From Pagrus major (Eukaryota > Chordata > Actinopteri > Spariformes > Sparidae), in the NCBI RefSeq assembly GCF_040436345.1, contig NC_133216.1, positions 18,853,292-18,917,291 of the forward strand: a stretch of 64,000 nucleotides of DNA. The letters run 5' to 3'. The notes under the pieces are model-generated. The model saw only the letters and a list, made by a program, of their open reading frames with translations. It searched no databases and was not told the origin of the DNA. This document shows positions 11,038 to 19,966 of this stretch, one piece after another. Both the position numbers and the translations under genes were made by a program. Position 1 is the first letter of the stretch; the number at the start of each line of letters is the position of its first letter.

Positions 11038-13084
11038 AAATAATAACAGGTGCACATAATTTGTTTCTTTAAAACATGATAACGCATCACTTAATTGTTC
11101 ATTTATTGCTTTAAACTGCTAGAACCGCAGGAATGTTTTAAGGATCTCAGGAGTTTTACCTCGGTTTCAACTACAGGAAGCTTTTTTAACTTTTGGCTCC
11201 TGAGACATGGGGCTCTGCTCATATACAAACCATTGGAGCAGGACTCTAGAAATGTTCCTGCGTGTTCATACGTTGTATTAGTTATTGAAGATGATCAAAC
11301 TTTCTGCCCTTCGCTGTTTATGTAGCGCCTTGTCATTTCTTACGACATTTCCCCTTGATGTTTTTTATGTCACATTTTGACACATTGCCAATTGAATTAC
11401 AAGAAAACATATATAATTTGTCATGAATGCTGTTCTGCTCATCTGACAGAGATCACACATTAAAGCAGTAGGCTATAACAAAACAATGGACAGATGATGC
11501 AGCTGGGCCACACGTCATATTTAATGGGCATTGCTTCAACTGTTGGGATTGAGCACACTGATTCTCATTTGATGGCACAGAAATTTGAGTCATTGTTTTA
11601 TTTGTGAAATAAGAAATCTATTCAGTTTTACAGCCGTTTCAACAATCACACAAAAGACTTCTCTGGAGAAGTTCCAGAAAATAAAACGCTCAGCTGTTGC
11701 TTGCTATCTTAAACGTACTACAAGGAACTTTTAACTGGTTGTGAAACAGTCTCAATTTAATACTGATGCCTCTATATGACCTACATAAGCAATCAGTAAC
11801 ATCAACGAGAGGATTGGCTGTTTCTGCATAGTTACTGTAGTTATTCTTAATGTCTGTCACCTGCTCGCATTCTGACTCACCTAGGTTGGTTAAGTCATAA
11901 AAATAAAACTAGTCTTTAATGCAGAGTGCTGAAGTTGAATTGACGAGTCTTGCAGCCTGAGAAGAGAAGATGCTCTGCAGTCATCATCATCTTTTGTCCA
12001 CAGGGTCCGCCAGAATCAACAAAAAATGAAACTTCCTTGTAGTAGCTTTAAAAAAGGGCCATCTTTTGTTTCTGGTGTTTTCAAATTCCTTTTCCAACTC
12101 TGCAGTCTGTTTTCCAACATCAGCAACATCACAGTAATAATATAGTTTATTATTTCACTCCATGAAAACGTAAACGTAAAATGTATTATTAGACTGATTC
12201 TCCTCACCATCACAAGCATTGAGATTCAGTAGCAAAGCAAACACAGATTTAAGCAAATGTTTTGCCCCTTGGTTAGTTACTGAGTTTATGATGTTAACTC
12301 AAGCTTAAAAAATGGTCAAATAAAGAATTTGTTTGTGTGTGTGTTGTAGGAGCGTCGGTTGGCAGCAGTGAGGGAGCTGGTGAGACTTTTGAAGCCTGGA
12401 GGTCGAGCTCTCATCTACGTCTGGGCTTTTGAACAAGAGCACAACAAGCAGAGGTCCAAGTACCTCAAAGAGCAGAACAAAGAGCCTCTTGAGAACCACA
12501 GCCCCACTAACAATGCATCTGAAGACAGCCACGAGCCTGTAGACAACACACAAGATGTTAGCAAAGTGACTGATGGCAAGCTTAGTGTTCACACCAACCG
12601 TACGTCCTTCAACACCCAGGACCTGTTGGTTCCCTGGCACCTGAAAGAAGGGAAGAGACGAGGGGAGGAGGAATCAGGAGAAGGTGTTAAGAAGGAGAAA
12701 AGGAAAGAGAAGTCCAAAAAGACTTCAGGAAACTCCTGCTCAGCTGATAGTTTGAGTTCTTCAACCAGATCAGACTGTAACCCCGATCCCTGCCCAGGTT
12801 TTGACTCTGACATGACTTCTGGATCGGTTCAGGACACCAGTGATGCCACACACAGCCCAGACTCTAAACCCAGTCCAAGTGATGACTCTGCTCATACCTC
12901 CACTTCTGCTCCAAAGTCTGAAAGCAGCCCGGTGCCTGTTTTTCACCGCTATTACCACGTGTTCCAGCAGGGGGAGCTGGAGCTGTTGTGTGGTCAGGTA
13001 GCTGGAGTCGAGGTGCAGAGCAGCTACCATGACCAGGGAAACTGGTGCGTTATATTAGAGAAGGACTCAATAGAGATGAACTGA
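2569..13084 (+). CDS. alkbh8: ALKBH8, tRNA wobble-uridine hydroxylase/methyltransferase (complete, 12 coding exons)
   Basis: Coding exons: 2569-2706, 4396-4529, 4628-4728, 4892-5023, 5227-5322, 5751-5855, 6605-6675, 8283-8389, 8637-8797, 8894-9165, 10784-10933, 12350-13084. They join in phase to 687 codons (human about 664). The order is a basic N-terminal helix, an RRM (about 47-120), an AlkB-type Fe(II)/2-oxoglutarate oxygenase with iron ligands H194, D196 and H248 and 2-oxoglutarate arginines R287 and R293, a Cys pair (C300, C302), then a class I methyltransferase with motif DVGCGNGKY at 376-384. In the known family the methyltransferase, working with TRMT112, makes mcm5U at the tRNA wobble position, and the oxygenase hydroxylates it to mchm5U, which supports selenocysteine decoding. 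The start ATG has A at -3 and G at +4, with an in-frame TGA just upstream. A Lys/Glu- and Ser-rich segment splits the C-terminal half of the methyltransferase. Domain functions are family knowledge; the residues are read directly. Confidence 0.97.
3400..3935 (-). mobile_element. Dispersed teleost repeat interrupted by a nested MITE
   Basis: On the - strand the outer element starts near 3935 with CAGTGATGGAAGAAGTACTC, is interrupted by the 3535-3904 insertion, and resumes with TGTAAAAGTACTTATTTACA and AAAAGTCCTGCCTTCATAAG. This order matches a repeat family common in fish introns. The left boundary near 3400 is approximate. Confidence 0.7.
3535..3904 (+). mobile_element. TTAA-flanked miniature inverted-repeat element (nested)
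   Basis: Begins TTAAAGGCGCACTATGTAG and ends with the reverse complement of TTAAAGGTGCATTATGTCA, so the termini are inverted repeats flanked by TTAA. TTAA target sites are typical of piggyBac-type transposition. It encodes no protein, so it would be non-autonomous. A second copy lies inverted at 13675-13988. Confidence 0.8.
4396..4529 (+). CDS. alkbh8: ALKBH8 coding exon 2 (first part of RRM)
   Basis: Encodes [15 protein letters not shown] and the following helix and strand, near-identical to the start of the human RRM. Acceptor ctctgcag, donor TACAG|gtgctg; ends in phase 2. Confidence 0.96.
4628..4728 (+). CDS. alkbh8: ALKBH8 coding exon 3 (end of RRM)
   Basis: Continues the RRM with the LNGEKL turn and the [10 protein letters not shown] strand. 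Only a 98-base intron separates it from exon 2. Donor TCAG|gtactt; ends in phase 1. Confidence 0.95.
4892..5023 (+). CDS. alkbh8: ALKBH8 coding exon 4 (linker into AlkB domain)
   Basis: Encodes [21 protein letters not shown], the N-terminal strand and helix typical of AlkB-family proteins. Acceptor tgtgtgtgcag, donor ACTG|gtgagg. Confidence 0.95.
5045..5125 (-). repeat. Fragment of a dispersed teleost repeat (AAGTAAAAGTCCTGCATTC type)
   Basis: The stretch with CAAGTAAAAGTCCTGCATTC and ACATAAGTAATTGTAC matches the internal part of the same repeat family seen at about 3400-3935 and 22375-22583. It sits just inside ALKBH8 intron 4. Confidence 0.6.
5227..5322 (+). CDS. alkbh8: ALKBH8 coding exon 5 (nucleotide-recognition region of AlkB domain)
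   Basis: Encodes [20 protein letters not shown], the basic and aromatic stretch conserved in ALKBH8. Acceptor ttttag, donor GCAG|gtgagc; phase 1 on both sides. Confidence 0.96.
5751..5855 (+). CDS. alkbh8: ALKBH8 coding exon 6
   Basis: Encodes the helix before the catalytic barrel and then [14 protein letters not shown]. The acceptor follows a (GT)n run (gtgtgtgtgtccag). Donor CAAG|gtgagt. Confidence 0.96.
5856..6604 (+). other. ALKBH8 intron 6
   Basis: About 750 bases, AT-rich, with no gene or clear mobile element that I recognise. Confidence 0.6.
6605..6675 (+). CDS. alkbh8: ALKBH8 coding exon 7 (HxD iron-binding motif)
   Basis: A 71-base exon encoding [23 protein letters not shown]194 and D196 are the first two Fe(II) ligands of the oxygenase. 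Acceptor ctttcag, donor GCGCAG|gtacca. Confidence 0.97.
7249..7293. repeat. (TG)n microsatellite, interrupted
   Basis: Two TG runs split by TTTCCGTA. With the CA run 100 bases downstream they could pair in RNA as complementary arms. Confidence 0.85.
7385..7450. repeat. (CT)n(CA)n compound microsatellite
   Basis: A CT run passes straight into a CA run of about 40 bases. It yields Leu/Thr/His or Val/Cys frames that are not genes. Confidence 0.9.
7630..7661. repeat. (GT)n microsatellite
   Basis: Sixteen uninterrupted GT units inside ALKBH8 intron 7. Confidence 0.92.
7966..8019. repeat. Perfect 19-bp inverted repeat with 16-base AT loop
   Basis: Left arm AAACACTTGACAGATGTAA (7966-7984) and right arm TTACATCTGTCAAGTGTTT (8001-8019) are exact reverse complements around an AT-only loop. 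Pairing continues imperfectly outward (GAAGAAAC against GTTTCTTTTC). The transcript would fold into a stable hairpin within intron 7. Confidence 0.9.
8283..8389 (+). CDS. alkbh8: ALKBH8 coding exon 8 (distal iron ligand)
   Basis: Encodes [20 protein letters not shown] and RYLWTHG. H248 in WTHG is the third Fe(II) ligand. Acceptor tttcag, donor CATGG|gtgagt. Confidence 0.96.
8637..8797 (+). CDS. alkbh8: ALKBH8 coding exon 9 (2-oxoglutarate arginines, Cys pair)
   Basis: Encodes ITPRKFDTV, then [18 protein letters not shown] with R287 and R293 (2-oxoglutarate contact and neighbour), then the CRC pair thought to help bind zinc in human ALKBH8. Human has ITCRKF, so that Cys is Pro here. Donor TGTG|gtgagg. 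Confidence 0.95.
8894..9165 (+). CDS. alkbh8: ALKBH8 coding exon 10 (linker and SAM-binding motif I)
   Basis: A Ser/Pro-rich linker is followed by the [20 protein letters not shown] helix and the SAM-binding loop DVGCGNGKY (residues 376-384). Acceptor tctctccag, donor ATTGCT|gtgagt, phase 0. The 96-base intron before it is short. Confidence 0.95.
9166..10783 (+). other. ALKBH8 intron 10
   Basis: A 1.6-kb intron. Around 9580-9740 it resembles a common teleost dispersed repeat (ATTTTGGGAAATACG followed by TCACACACACTGGACTTTT). The right half is pyrimidine-rich. No gene seen. Confidence 0.6.
9580..9740. repeat. Fragment of dispersed teleost repeat (CATTTTGGGAAATACG type)
   Basis: Text such as TTCAACATTTTGGGAAATACG (shortened) and the closing CACACTGGACTTTT matches repeat fragments I know from many fish introns. 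No intact ends are visible, so the class is uncertain. Confidence 0.5.
10784..10933 (+). CDS. alkbh8: ALKBH8 coding exon 11 (methyltransferase core)
   Basis: Encodes [19 protein letters not shown] (motif II, acidic D397) and [15 protein letters not shown] (motif IV), near-identical to human. Donor ACACAG|gtacgc; a CA repeat begins 8 bases into the intron. Confidence 0.96.
10934..12349 (+). other. ALKBH8 intron 11
   Basis: A 1.4-kb intron opening with the CA repeat. The remainder is AT-rich and carries nothing I recognise. It ends in a TG-rich tract before the tgttgtag acceptor. Confidence 0.6.
10942..11035. repeat. (CA)n microsatellite next to a donor site
   Basis: About 47 uninterrupted CA units starting at intron position +9 of ALKBH8 intron 11. 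Poly-Thr/His and Val/Cys frames over it are artefacts. Confidence 0.95.
12350..13084 (+). CDS. alkbh8: ALKBH8 coding exon 12 (end of methyltransferase, stop)
   Basis: Encodes [18 protein letters not shown] and [16 protein letters not shown], then a long variable Lys/Glu- and Ser-rich segment, and finally [16 protein letters not shown] and the [10 protein letters not shown] end conserved in human. The stop is TGA at 13082-13084. The conserved [17 protein letters not shown] block lies before the charged part. Confidence 0.96.
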   Translation, partial: ERRLAAVRELVRLLKPGGRALIYVWAFEQEHNKQRSKYLKEQNKEPLENHSPTNNASEDSHEPVDNTQDVSKVTDGKLSVHTNRTSFNTQDLLVPWHLKEGKRRGEEESGEGVKKEKRKEKSKKTSGNSCSADSLSSSTRSDCNPDPCPGFDSDMTSGSVQDTSDATHSPDSKPSPSDDSAHTSTSAPKSESSPVPVFHRYYHVFQQGELELLCGQVAGVEVQSSYHDQGNWCVILEKDSIEMN

Positions 13085-13192
13085 CACACTAATTTATAGT
13101 TATTTAGCTACAAATACATCATTGAACAAGAGAGTTAATGCATTGTGATATAAAACAAAATTAAATGATCCTTTATTTGACAAGCGCCATGA

Positions 13193-13198
13193 AATAAA
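13193..13198 (+). terminator. Polyadenylation signal of ALKBH8
   Basis: AATAAA lies 109 bases after the ALKBH8 stop codon and is followed by a TG- and T-rich stretch. This implies a short 3' UTR. Confidence 0.75.
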
Positions 13199-16100
13199 TG
13201 TTGAAACAAAATGTCTGCCATTGTTGTGCTCTTACTTCTTGCACCATTATCTGGTGATAGCTTTCACTTGTTTTATCTATTTTGGTTCATTGATTGGGAA
13301 AACAAGTGCTGGAAAGTTTTGACAGTCCCGCTGCAGTAAAATCTGAAATAAACCTGGAGGTAGTTTGAAGAGGATGCTGGTTATGAGCATCTCTTGCTGC
13401 TTCTTGTTCAAACAAGGCTCTGCAACATTTAACAGTACATCACCAAGAATAATCTTTGCCTCTTCCCCTGTCTTTGACCTCGGTATCTGCCCTGAATTCA
13501 CTGAGCTGTATATAAGCTATAAACTGTGTGTGTGCCCGACCTTTTCAAGATAAAGGGCCACCGTGCAACGTGGCGTTTCAGGCTGTGGGAGATTTGTTCA
13601 CATTCAAGAGTGCAGAGTGTTTTTTTCTCTCTCTCTTTTTAACGATGTGTTTGACAGAGGTAGCACATCATGGTGGTACATTATGTTCCAGAGAAATATC
13701 TTAATTTTTTTTACGCCAAAACAAACTAAATAAACAGATTCTTTGTTTAGAGGCTGACCCGAAAGGACAGCACAATTTCATACCATTTCATTTTGTTTAT
13801 ATGTGGCGGACCCTGCCACCTTTCTAGCTTCAAACAGTGTTCTGGGGACCTTATTTTCCTCTGAGAACAGCTTATTCAGTTATGGTAAAAATAAATATTG
13901 TATGTATGTATTATTACCTCATTAATATTGTAAATATTAAAAATATGACTTTGAATTTCTTTTCCAAAACTACATAGTGCCACTTTAAGAAATTACATAA
14001 TTTAAGCAAGTACTACAGCTCAACAAAGAGTTCAGATTCATGATATTTTCCTTTATTTGACTTTATTTGACCACCTGAAGTGTCTTAATACTATTTTAGT
14101 ATTTTAACGACACCTCAAGTACTAAAAAATTGGCCAGACCAGGTGTCTTCACTGTTTTTCAGGTCAGGGACCCCTTGGTTGATAGAGAGATGGAGCAGGG
14201 ACCCCCTACTACAGCTTTTGTAAAAAAGAAAAATCTGATGCATATTAAACTGGGACTATAATTCTGTGTGGAGGGCTTATAGCGCCATGAATAAACAAGA
14301 AAGCAGCAGTTGTAGCAAGGCCTGCAGTTACACTGAGGACCCCTTGTTGACCGTGTATTCACTAAAGTGATTTTTTAGACTGAAATTGCTTACGGAAGAT
14401 TATTTAAACATTATTTTTTATTTAAATTCATTACGGATTTTACATCCAATTAATATCAGAGAAACAACAGAAATTCTTCTTCATATGTTGAAACTGACAT
14501 TATTTTTAGCCAGCTCTGCCTCCTTGAACCTTTAATCTAAGTTCAATTTAGATTTAGAAATCTAAAATTTACAATTAGAAATTGCTTCTGCTTAAAATGA
14601 GATGTTTTGTGCTGTTGCTAATTGTCTTTAGTGTTGGATTAACTGTATTTCAATTTAGATTTGGTATAATGTAGAATCACTCCATCTCGCTTTCTTTACT
14701 TTTTCTGCCCCCACACACGTGTTCACACTACAACCTGTTTACAAGATAGGTTTTACCAGTCGGCTCTAAAGACGGAATGAATTGTAGGATAATGGGGTAT
14801 TGATGGCGGAGGAGTGTAGTGTGGTTGTTTGTTGTGGAGGTAAGAAATTGGTCAGTGGCTCCTCAGTCCTCCGGGAGCCACACTGACAAACACATTGTGG
14901 TGCTTTTATTGACAGTGGTTTATTGATTAAGGTAAGGCCGCCTGCTCTTTGTGTGTGTGTGAGAGAGAGTAGTTTCATGCATAATAATGTGTGTATTTGT
15001 GTGTAGTAGTGTTACAGTGCATGCATTGTTGTTGTTAAATCTGTCACTTGACATTTGGAGGGATAATTAAAATTTAAAGGTATGTCTCCCCCAGGTAGAG
15101 CCCATTGATTTTGACAGGCCACAAGACATTCACAATCTTCAGCACACAGTTGTTGAGAGACGTTTATACTGAAATAATATGCAACAGTTCCTTCCCTGAT
15201 AGATCAGTGTGTGACTGTGCAGCATTGAAAAGGAAATAATTCCAGGGAGGAATGTAATAGCATAAAATAAGTGTGGGCTTTATATACGACCAAGAATACT
15301 TGTCCGCATGTTTTAATGTGCATTTGGTCTGGGGCTGTTTTTGATTAACTGGGCTCATTCTTACTCATCTTAATGCTACAGCATACAATGATATTTCACA
15401 CAATAGAGTCCTTTCAACTTTTTAGGGAAAGATCTTCATTGTTATAACATGACAATGCCAGCGTGCACCAAACAAAATTGACTGACGTACACAAAGCCCT
15501 GACTGGCACGAGGAGTGTGGAGGCTGTTATAGCGACGCAGTTTTTATTTTTATTTTGTAGTAATAGTAATTCCACATTCATTACTGTAGACCTACAACTT
15601 GGCACACATAGACGTTATGCTTCTATATACACATAGCCATATACATAGAGGCCATATCACCATGTCCCAAACATTTTACCAGGTACATTTACAGAGAGAC
15701 TGGGAAAACATATCCTGAGGTAAAACTTCATTCACAGTCCTGTTTCCAGCAAGTTTACACTTAAAAGTTATAGTAATCAGACAGTAACTTTCTTTTTACA
15801 TGTTGGGCATTCCAGGCTAATATTGTGTGAATGCAGCCTGTAACACTCATGGTATTCAGCTAACATAATTGACAATATTTTCAAGTATATCTACTCTAAA
15901 ATGACTAAAATTTTGGTTGATCTGTTCTGTTGATTACACTCTATTTACCATACACATATCGATATTGTTTCTAAAACAGCTAACACAAGTTTTAAAGACC
16001 TCTCAAATCACTGGGAAAATACTGCCTTATAAACATAGATAAGATAAATATTTTGTTTTTGTACTTTTTAATCTTGATTGGTTTCTTGTAGACTACTATA

Positions 16101-16349
16101 TTTTCTTTTTTGTTATTCTTATGTTTGTTCTGTTTGTTTCATACATATATGAGCTTTAAAAATTATCATTTCTCAATCTGACCATTTGAATGATATATTT
16201 CTATAAAAAAAAAAGTCATGTAACAATTTAAATTTGATCAATAAATAACAATAATAAAAAACAAGTTGTAATCTGCTGTGGGCCTGTCTCTTTGCGACAA
16301 GTCAGCGCTTTACGACACCTAACAACATCAAAACACTTACGACAGTGTC
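13199..16349. other. Intergenic region between ALKBH8 and CWF19L2
   Basis: About 3.1 kb. It contains an inverted second copy of the miniature element from ALKBH8 intron 1 (13675-13988). The stretch 14100-14360 has GGGACCCC motifs and may be an old transposon remnant. The last 80 bases must include the CWF19L2 promoter; no TATA box is evident. Confidence 0.6.
13675..13988 (-). mobile_element. Miniature element, inverted second copy
   Basis: Read on the - strand this begins TTAAAGTGGCACTATGTAG and runs through the same internal landmarks as 3535-3904 (CTGTTCTCAGAGGAAAATAA, GTGGCAGGGTCCGCCACAT). It then decays before the far terminus, so one end is eroded. Confidence 0.85.
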
Positions 16350-16442
16350 ATGGCGGCGCACGGAGTCAGTTTTGAGAGTTCGGGTAGCATCGACGAAAGA
16401 AAGGCTAATAAACGACAGGCACGGCAAGAGGCGCTTGTAAAG
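16350..16442 (+). CDS. cwf19l2: CWF19L2 coding exon 1
   Basis: ATG with G at -3 and G at +4, followed by 31 codons ending in a basic helix. Donor AAG|gtataa, phase 0. An upstream in-frame TAA excludes a longer start in this exon. Confidence 0.88.
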
Positions 16443-19400
16443 GTATAAACTGTAAGCTTTGTAGCGAACAACCCTGTAAGCAATTTGAGGTCGGTTTTAT
16501 TTGCGTCTGTTGCTGTTTAAATCACACCCGTTTCGTCCGAATTGAAGCTAACAAGCTAAGTGGGCTAACAACTAACGTCACGTTAACGTTAGGAAAGGAC
16601 TTCAGCTGCTCAGCTGTGTCTTTGTATACTATTATCTTTATCCGGGATGTAAATTGGTACCTTTGTGTGTCTTTCCATCTCTCCCGCTCTCTCGAAAAGC
16701 TAACAGCACCGGTGTGCCTTCACATTAACCTGGTTGTGCCTGAGCCTGGACTGGTGGATACTGTTTAACTGTCTGCAGGCAGGAAATTAGAGGACAAACA
16801 CTGCTGGGGCAGATAGGCTGTGTTTTATAGAGGCTTTAAGTCATGGTCGCAGCCTCTTTTTTTTAGTAATGACATATGCACACAGGTATTTAACTGTCCG
16901 TTATCTTTTTGCCGCGCAGCTGTGTTTGCACAGTTGCCAGATACACACAGCAACACAGAGCAGATGATGCAGACAAATGATGCTTCCTGTAGATGAGCAC
17001 TAAAGGTCGTAAACACATTATCTGCACGGCTAGCCTGTGCTCGGATTGTCTGAAGCTGGGTGTAGCTGGGGTCTGACTCATTCTGCTTTTAAGTTTGAAG
17101 AGGAACTGGCGCATATTGACTCATGAACTTGGTGGTGTCATTGTCCTTGCATCCAGTAGAGAAAAATGTGCAGATAGATGCTCAAATATTTGAAAATCAT
17201 AACTATTATCAGCAGCATCATAGCAATGTGAACTTGTGAAGACTATATCCTTCCTTGTTTCCTTACCTTTTAGGATCAGTACAGCTCTACACTCGATTGG
17301 CATTAGATAGAAGTGTCTGAAAATGCAAATGTTGTCTCTATTAGTGTTGCTACAGTATACTGATTTAAGCTATACCATGGTATGAAAATTGAAGATTAAG
17401 TTGATGTGTACATATCTACAGTATTGAATGCTACCATATTACTGTAATCAAATATATATATATACTTAAAGTTTATATCAAGTCAGTTTGTCTGTCAGGG
17501 CAGAATATTTTGTGAAATTACAAAAAGCATCATTAAACTAAAACATTCTTAAATTTTCTTTCTTTGAAGGTCATTGTAATTGATAATAATAATTGTGTAA
17601 TACCATGAAACCGTGATATTTTTCCAATAATGGAAAATTTACATTATCGGCAGATAAAGAAATTATAGCCGATAATACAAATCCAATTTGCTGTGCATGA
17701 AAAAGCATTACAATGTTGGTTTCTGTTGTCTGTTATTTTATCGGTATCTGCCATGACAGTCAGATAATTATCAGTTATTGTATCGGCTGAAAAAAATCCA
17801 TCACATGCATCTCCCTAATTTTGTGAGATGGTTATCATACTGTGAAAATCTCCTACTGTTGCAACCCTGGTGTACCTTTATTTTGATTAATACTTTTTTC
17901 CACCATGTCCTACAGGCTAAGCAGCAGTACGAGAAGGAAGAGAAGAGGAAGGAGCTGAAGAGGCAGAGAGGGGAGGACACATGGATGCTCCCTGAGATCA
18001 ATCAGAGGCTGCAGGAGATTAAAGAAGTAGGATACAGAGTTTTTCCTATTCAGATTGTGCATATAAAACCAGCATAGAGTGTATTTAGAAATGTACAACA
18101 CCATGCACTGCTTAATCACTCTGCTGCAATAGATTATTAACTCCATACCAAGTCACAGCCATATAGTGCCCCAAAACAGTGCTGACTGTATTGTCAGTGG
18201 TGTCATACAGAACCTCCACACACTTTATAGTTTAAAGATTGCTGTTCATGCACACTTTTACTGCCATTATGATTTATATCAATGGAATTAGAGGACAAAC
18301 AGGAAGACCTTAATGATAATGATAGCGATGTCAAACAACTATGATGACATCTGATGTAGTCGGTCATGCTTTTGGGAAACACAGCCCTTGATGGTCTGCC
18401 ATTGTGGGGACACACATATGACAATTTATTTATGCATACCATATGCTGGCTTTATGATTATATTGTATCTTAATAAGCAATAATGCAAATATTGAAATGA
18501 AACATAACTCATGGAATCTGAATCCCCTTCAGGATGGGTCTGTGAAGAGCAAGAAGAAGAAGGAGAAAAAGTCTAAAAAGAAAAAGGAGAAGAAGAAGAA
18601 AGCCAAGAAGGAGAAGAAGACAGCAGAGGCAGGAGATGCCTCTAGTGACAGCTCAGGAGTACGTTATAAAGTCATTTTCTGCTGCTTGGTTCCTTCAAAC
18701 AACTTCTCAAGTTAACGCCTGAATAGTGCCAGTAGATTCTGTTACACTAGTTAATAACTACAATACATTCTTCTAGACTAAATGTTGATCTATTATACAA
18801 TGATGACAGTTTATAAAATTCAGCCTGGGGTCTCTTCCTTTATTTATTCTTTTTCCATCCTTTTTCATATTAGATATAATAATCTCTCATACTGTTTAAC
18901 TTCTTTATCATCATTTTCCTTCCTCTTTCTGCCTGTCAGGACTCAGATGATGGCTGGGTTGAAGCTCAGCATCAGACACAAGCTGCTAAAGCCTGGCAAG
19001 TTCCTGAGGAAACCAAGCCCTCAGAGAATAACCTCAGCCCAGCCCAGAATGTCCAGGTAACTTACTTACCCGGTCCCACAGATACTTCTCTTCTTCTCTT
19101 CCTCCAAATAGTAAAATCCATACAACTGTAAACAATAAAGCTGCAGAAAGCAAGAAGCTCAAAAGAGCATAAGTGTCCAATGGTGATACTGTACAGAAAT
19201 GAAGAGGTTTTGTACATACACATCTCTTCTTATTCTTTTTCTTCTGCTATAGAAGCAAACGTATTTACTCATAGCACCATCCTGCATCACCGAGAAGTTG
19301 CAGATATTTAAATGCTTTAAAAATGTTTATTTGTCTTTTGCTTATGTGCTGTGTGTGCCTGAGAGCGTACCTGTTCTGTGTTAAGTAGCTGTTAAGTGGT

Positions 19401-19917
19401 CATTGATCTTCTCTTGATCTATACATCTTTCTCTTTCTTTGTTTAACCTTGCACACTGTCTGTCTCCGTCCCCTAGAGAGACGAATGGATGACCTTTGAC
19501 TTCCTGGCGATGAGCACCACGTCCACGACAGAGAGAAGAGCTGAGAAAGAACGTCTGAAAGAGGAGGAGAGGGCAAAGGCTCAGGCCATTGAACAGGTCT
19601 GTGTGTGTGTATTTTTTTTCACCTTTTTCTGTCCAATTTGTTATCACCAAATCCCATCTACTGTGGCTCCTGGTCCACTGTAGACAGCTGATACATATGG
19701 TGTCTTCAGCCGGCTGACTCACTTATATCTGTTATTTGAATCCTAATGCAAAATGACTATGTGTCTATCGGAGAGAAAGAAATAGTGCTCTTGTTTGTGT
19801 GTGCATGGATTGCACAATATGTGAAAACACTGTGTGTAGTCAGTCTCGTCATTTTACCAACTGTGTGGTTACCAAGGTAACAGAGGTTGGCCCCTCTTGG
19901 ACAGCAACACACTGTGA

Positions 19918-19966
<49 letters not shown>

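Noticed and set aside
10646-11072. Long Val/Cys and Thr/His frames over the CA repeat
   Set aside because: They are translations of a dinucleotide repeat; the same effect occurs at 7213-7516, 19799-20092, 22951-23370 and 39156-39602.
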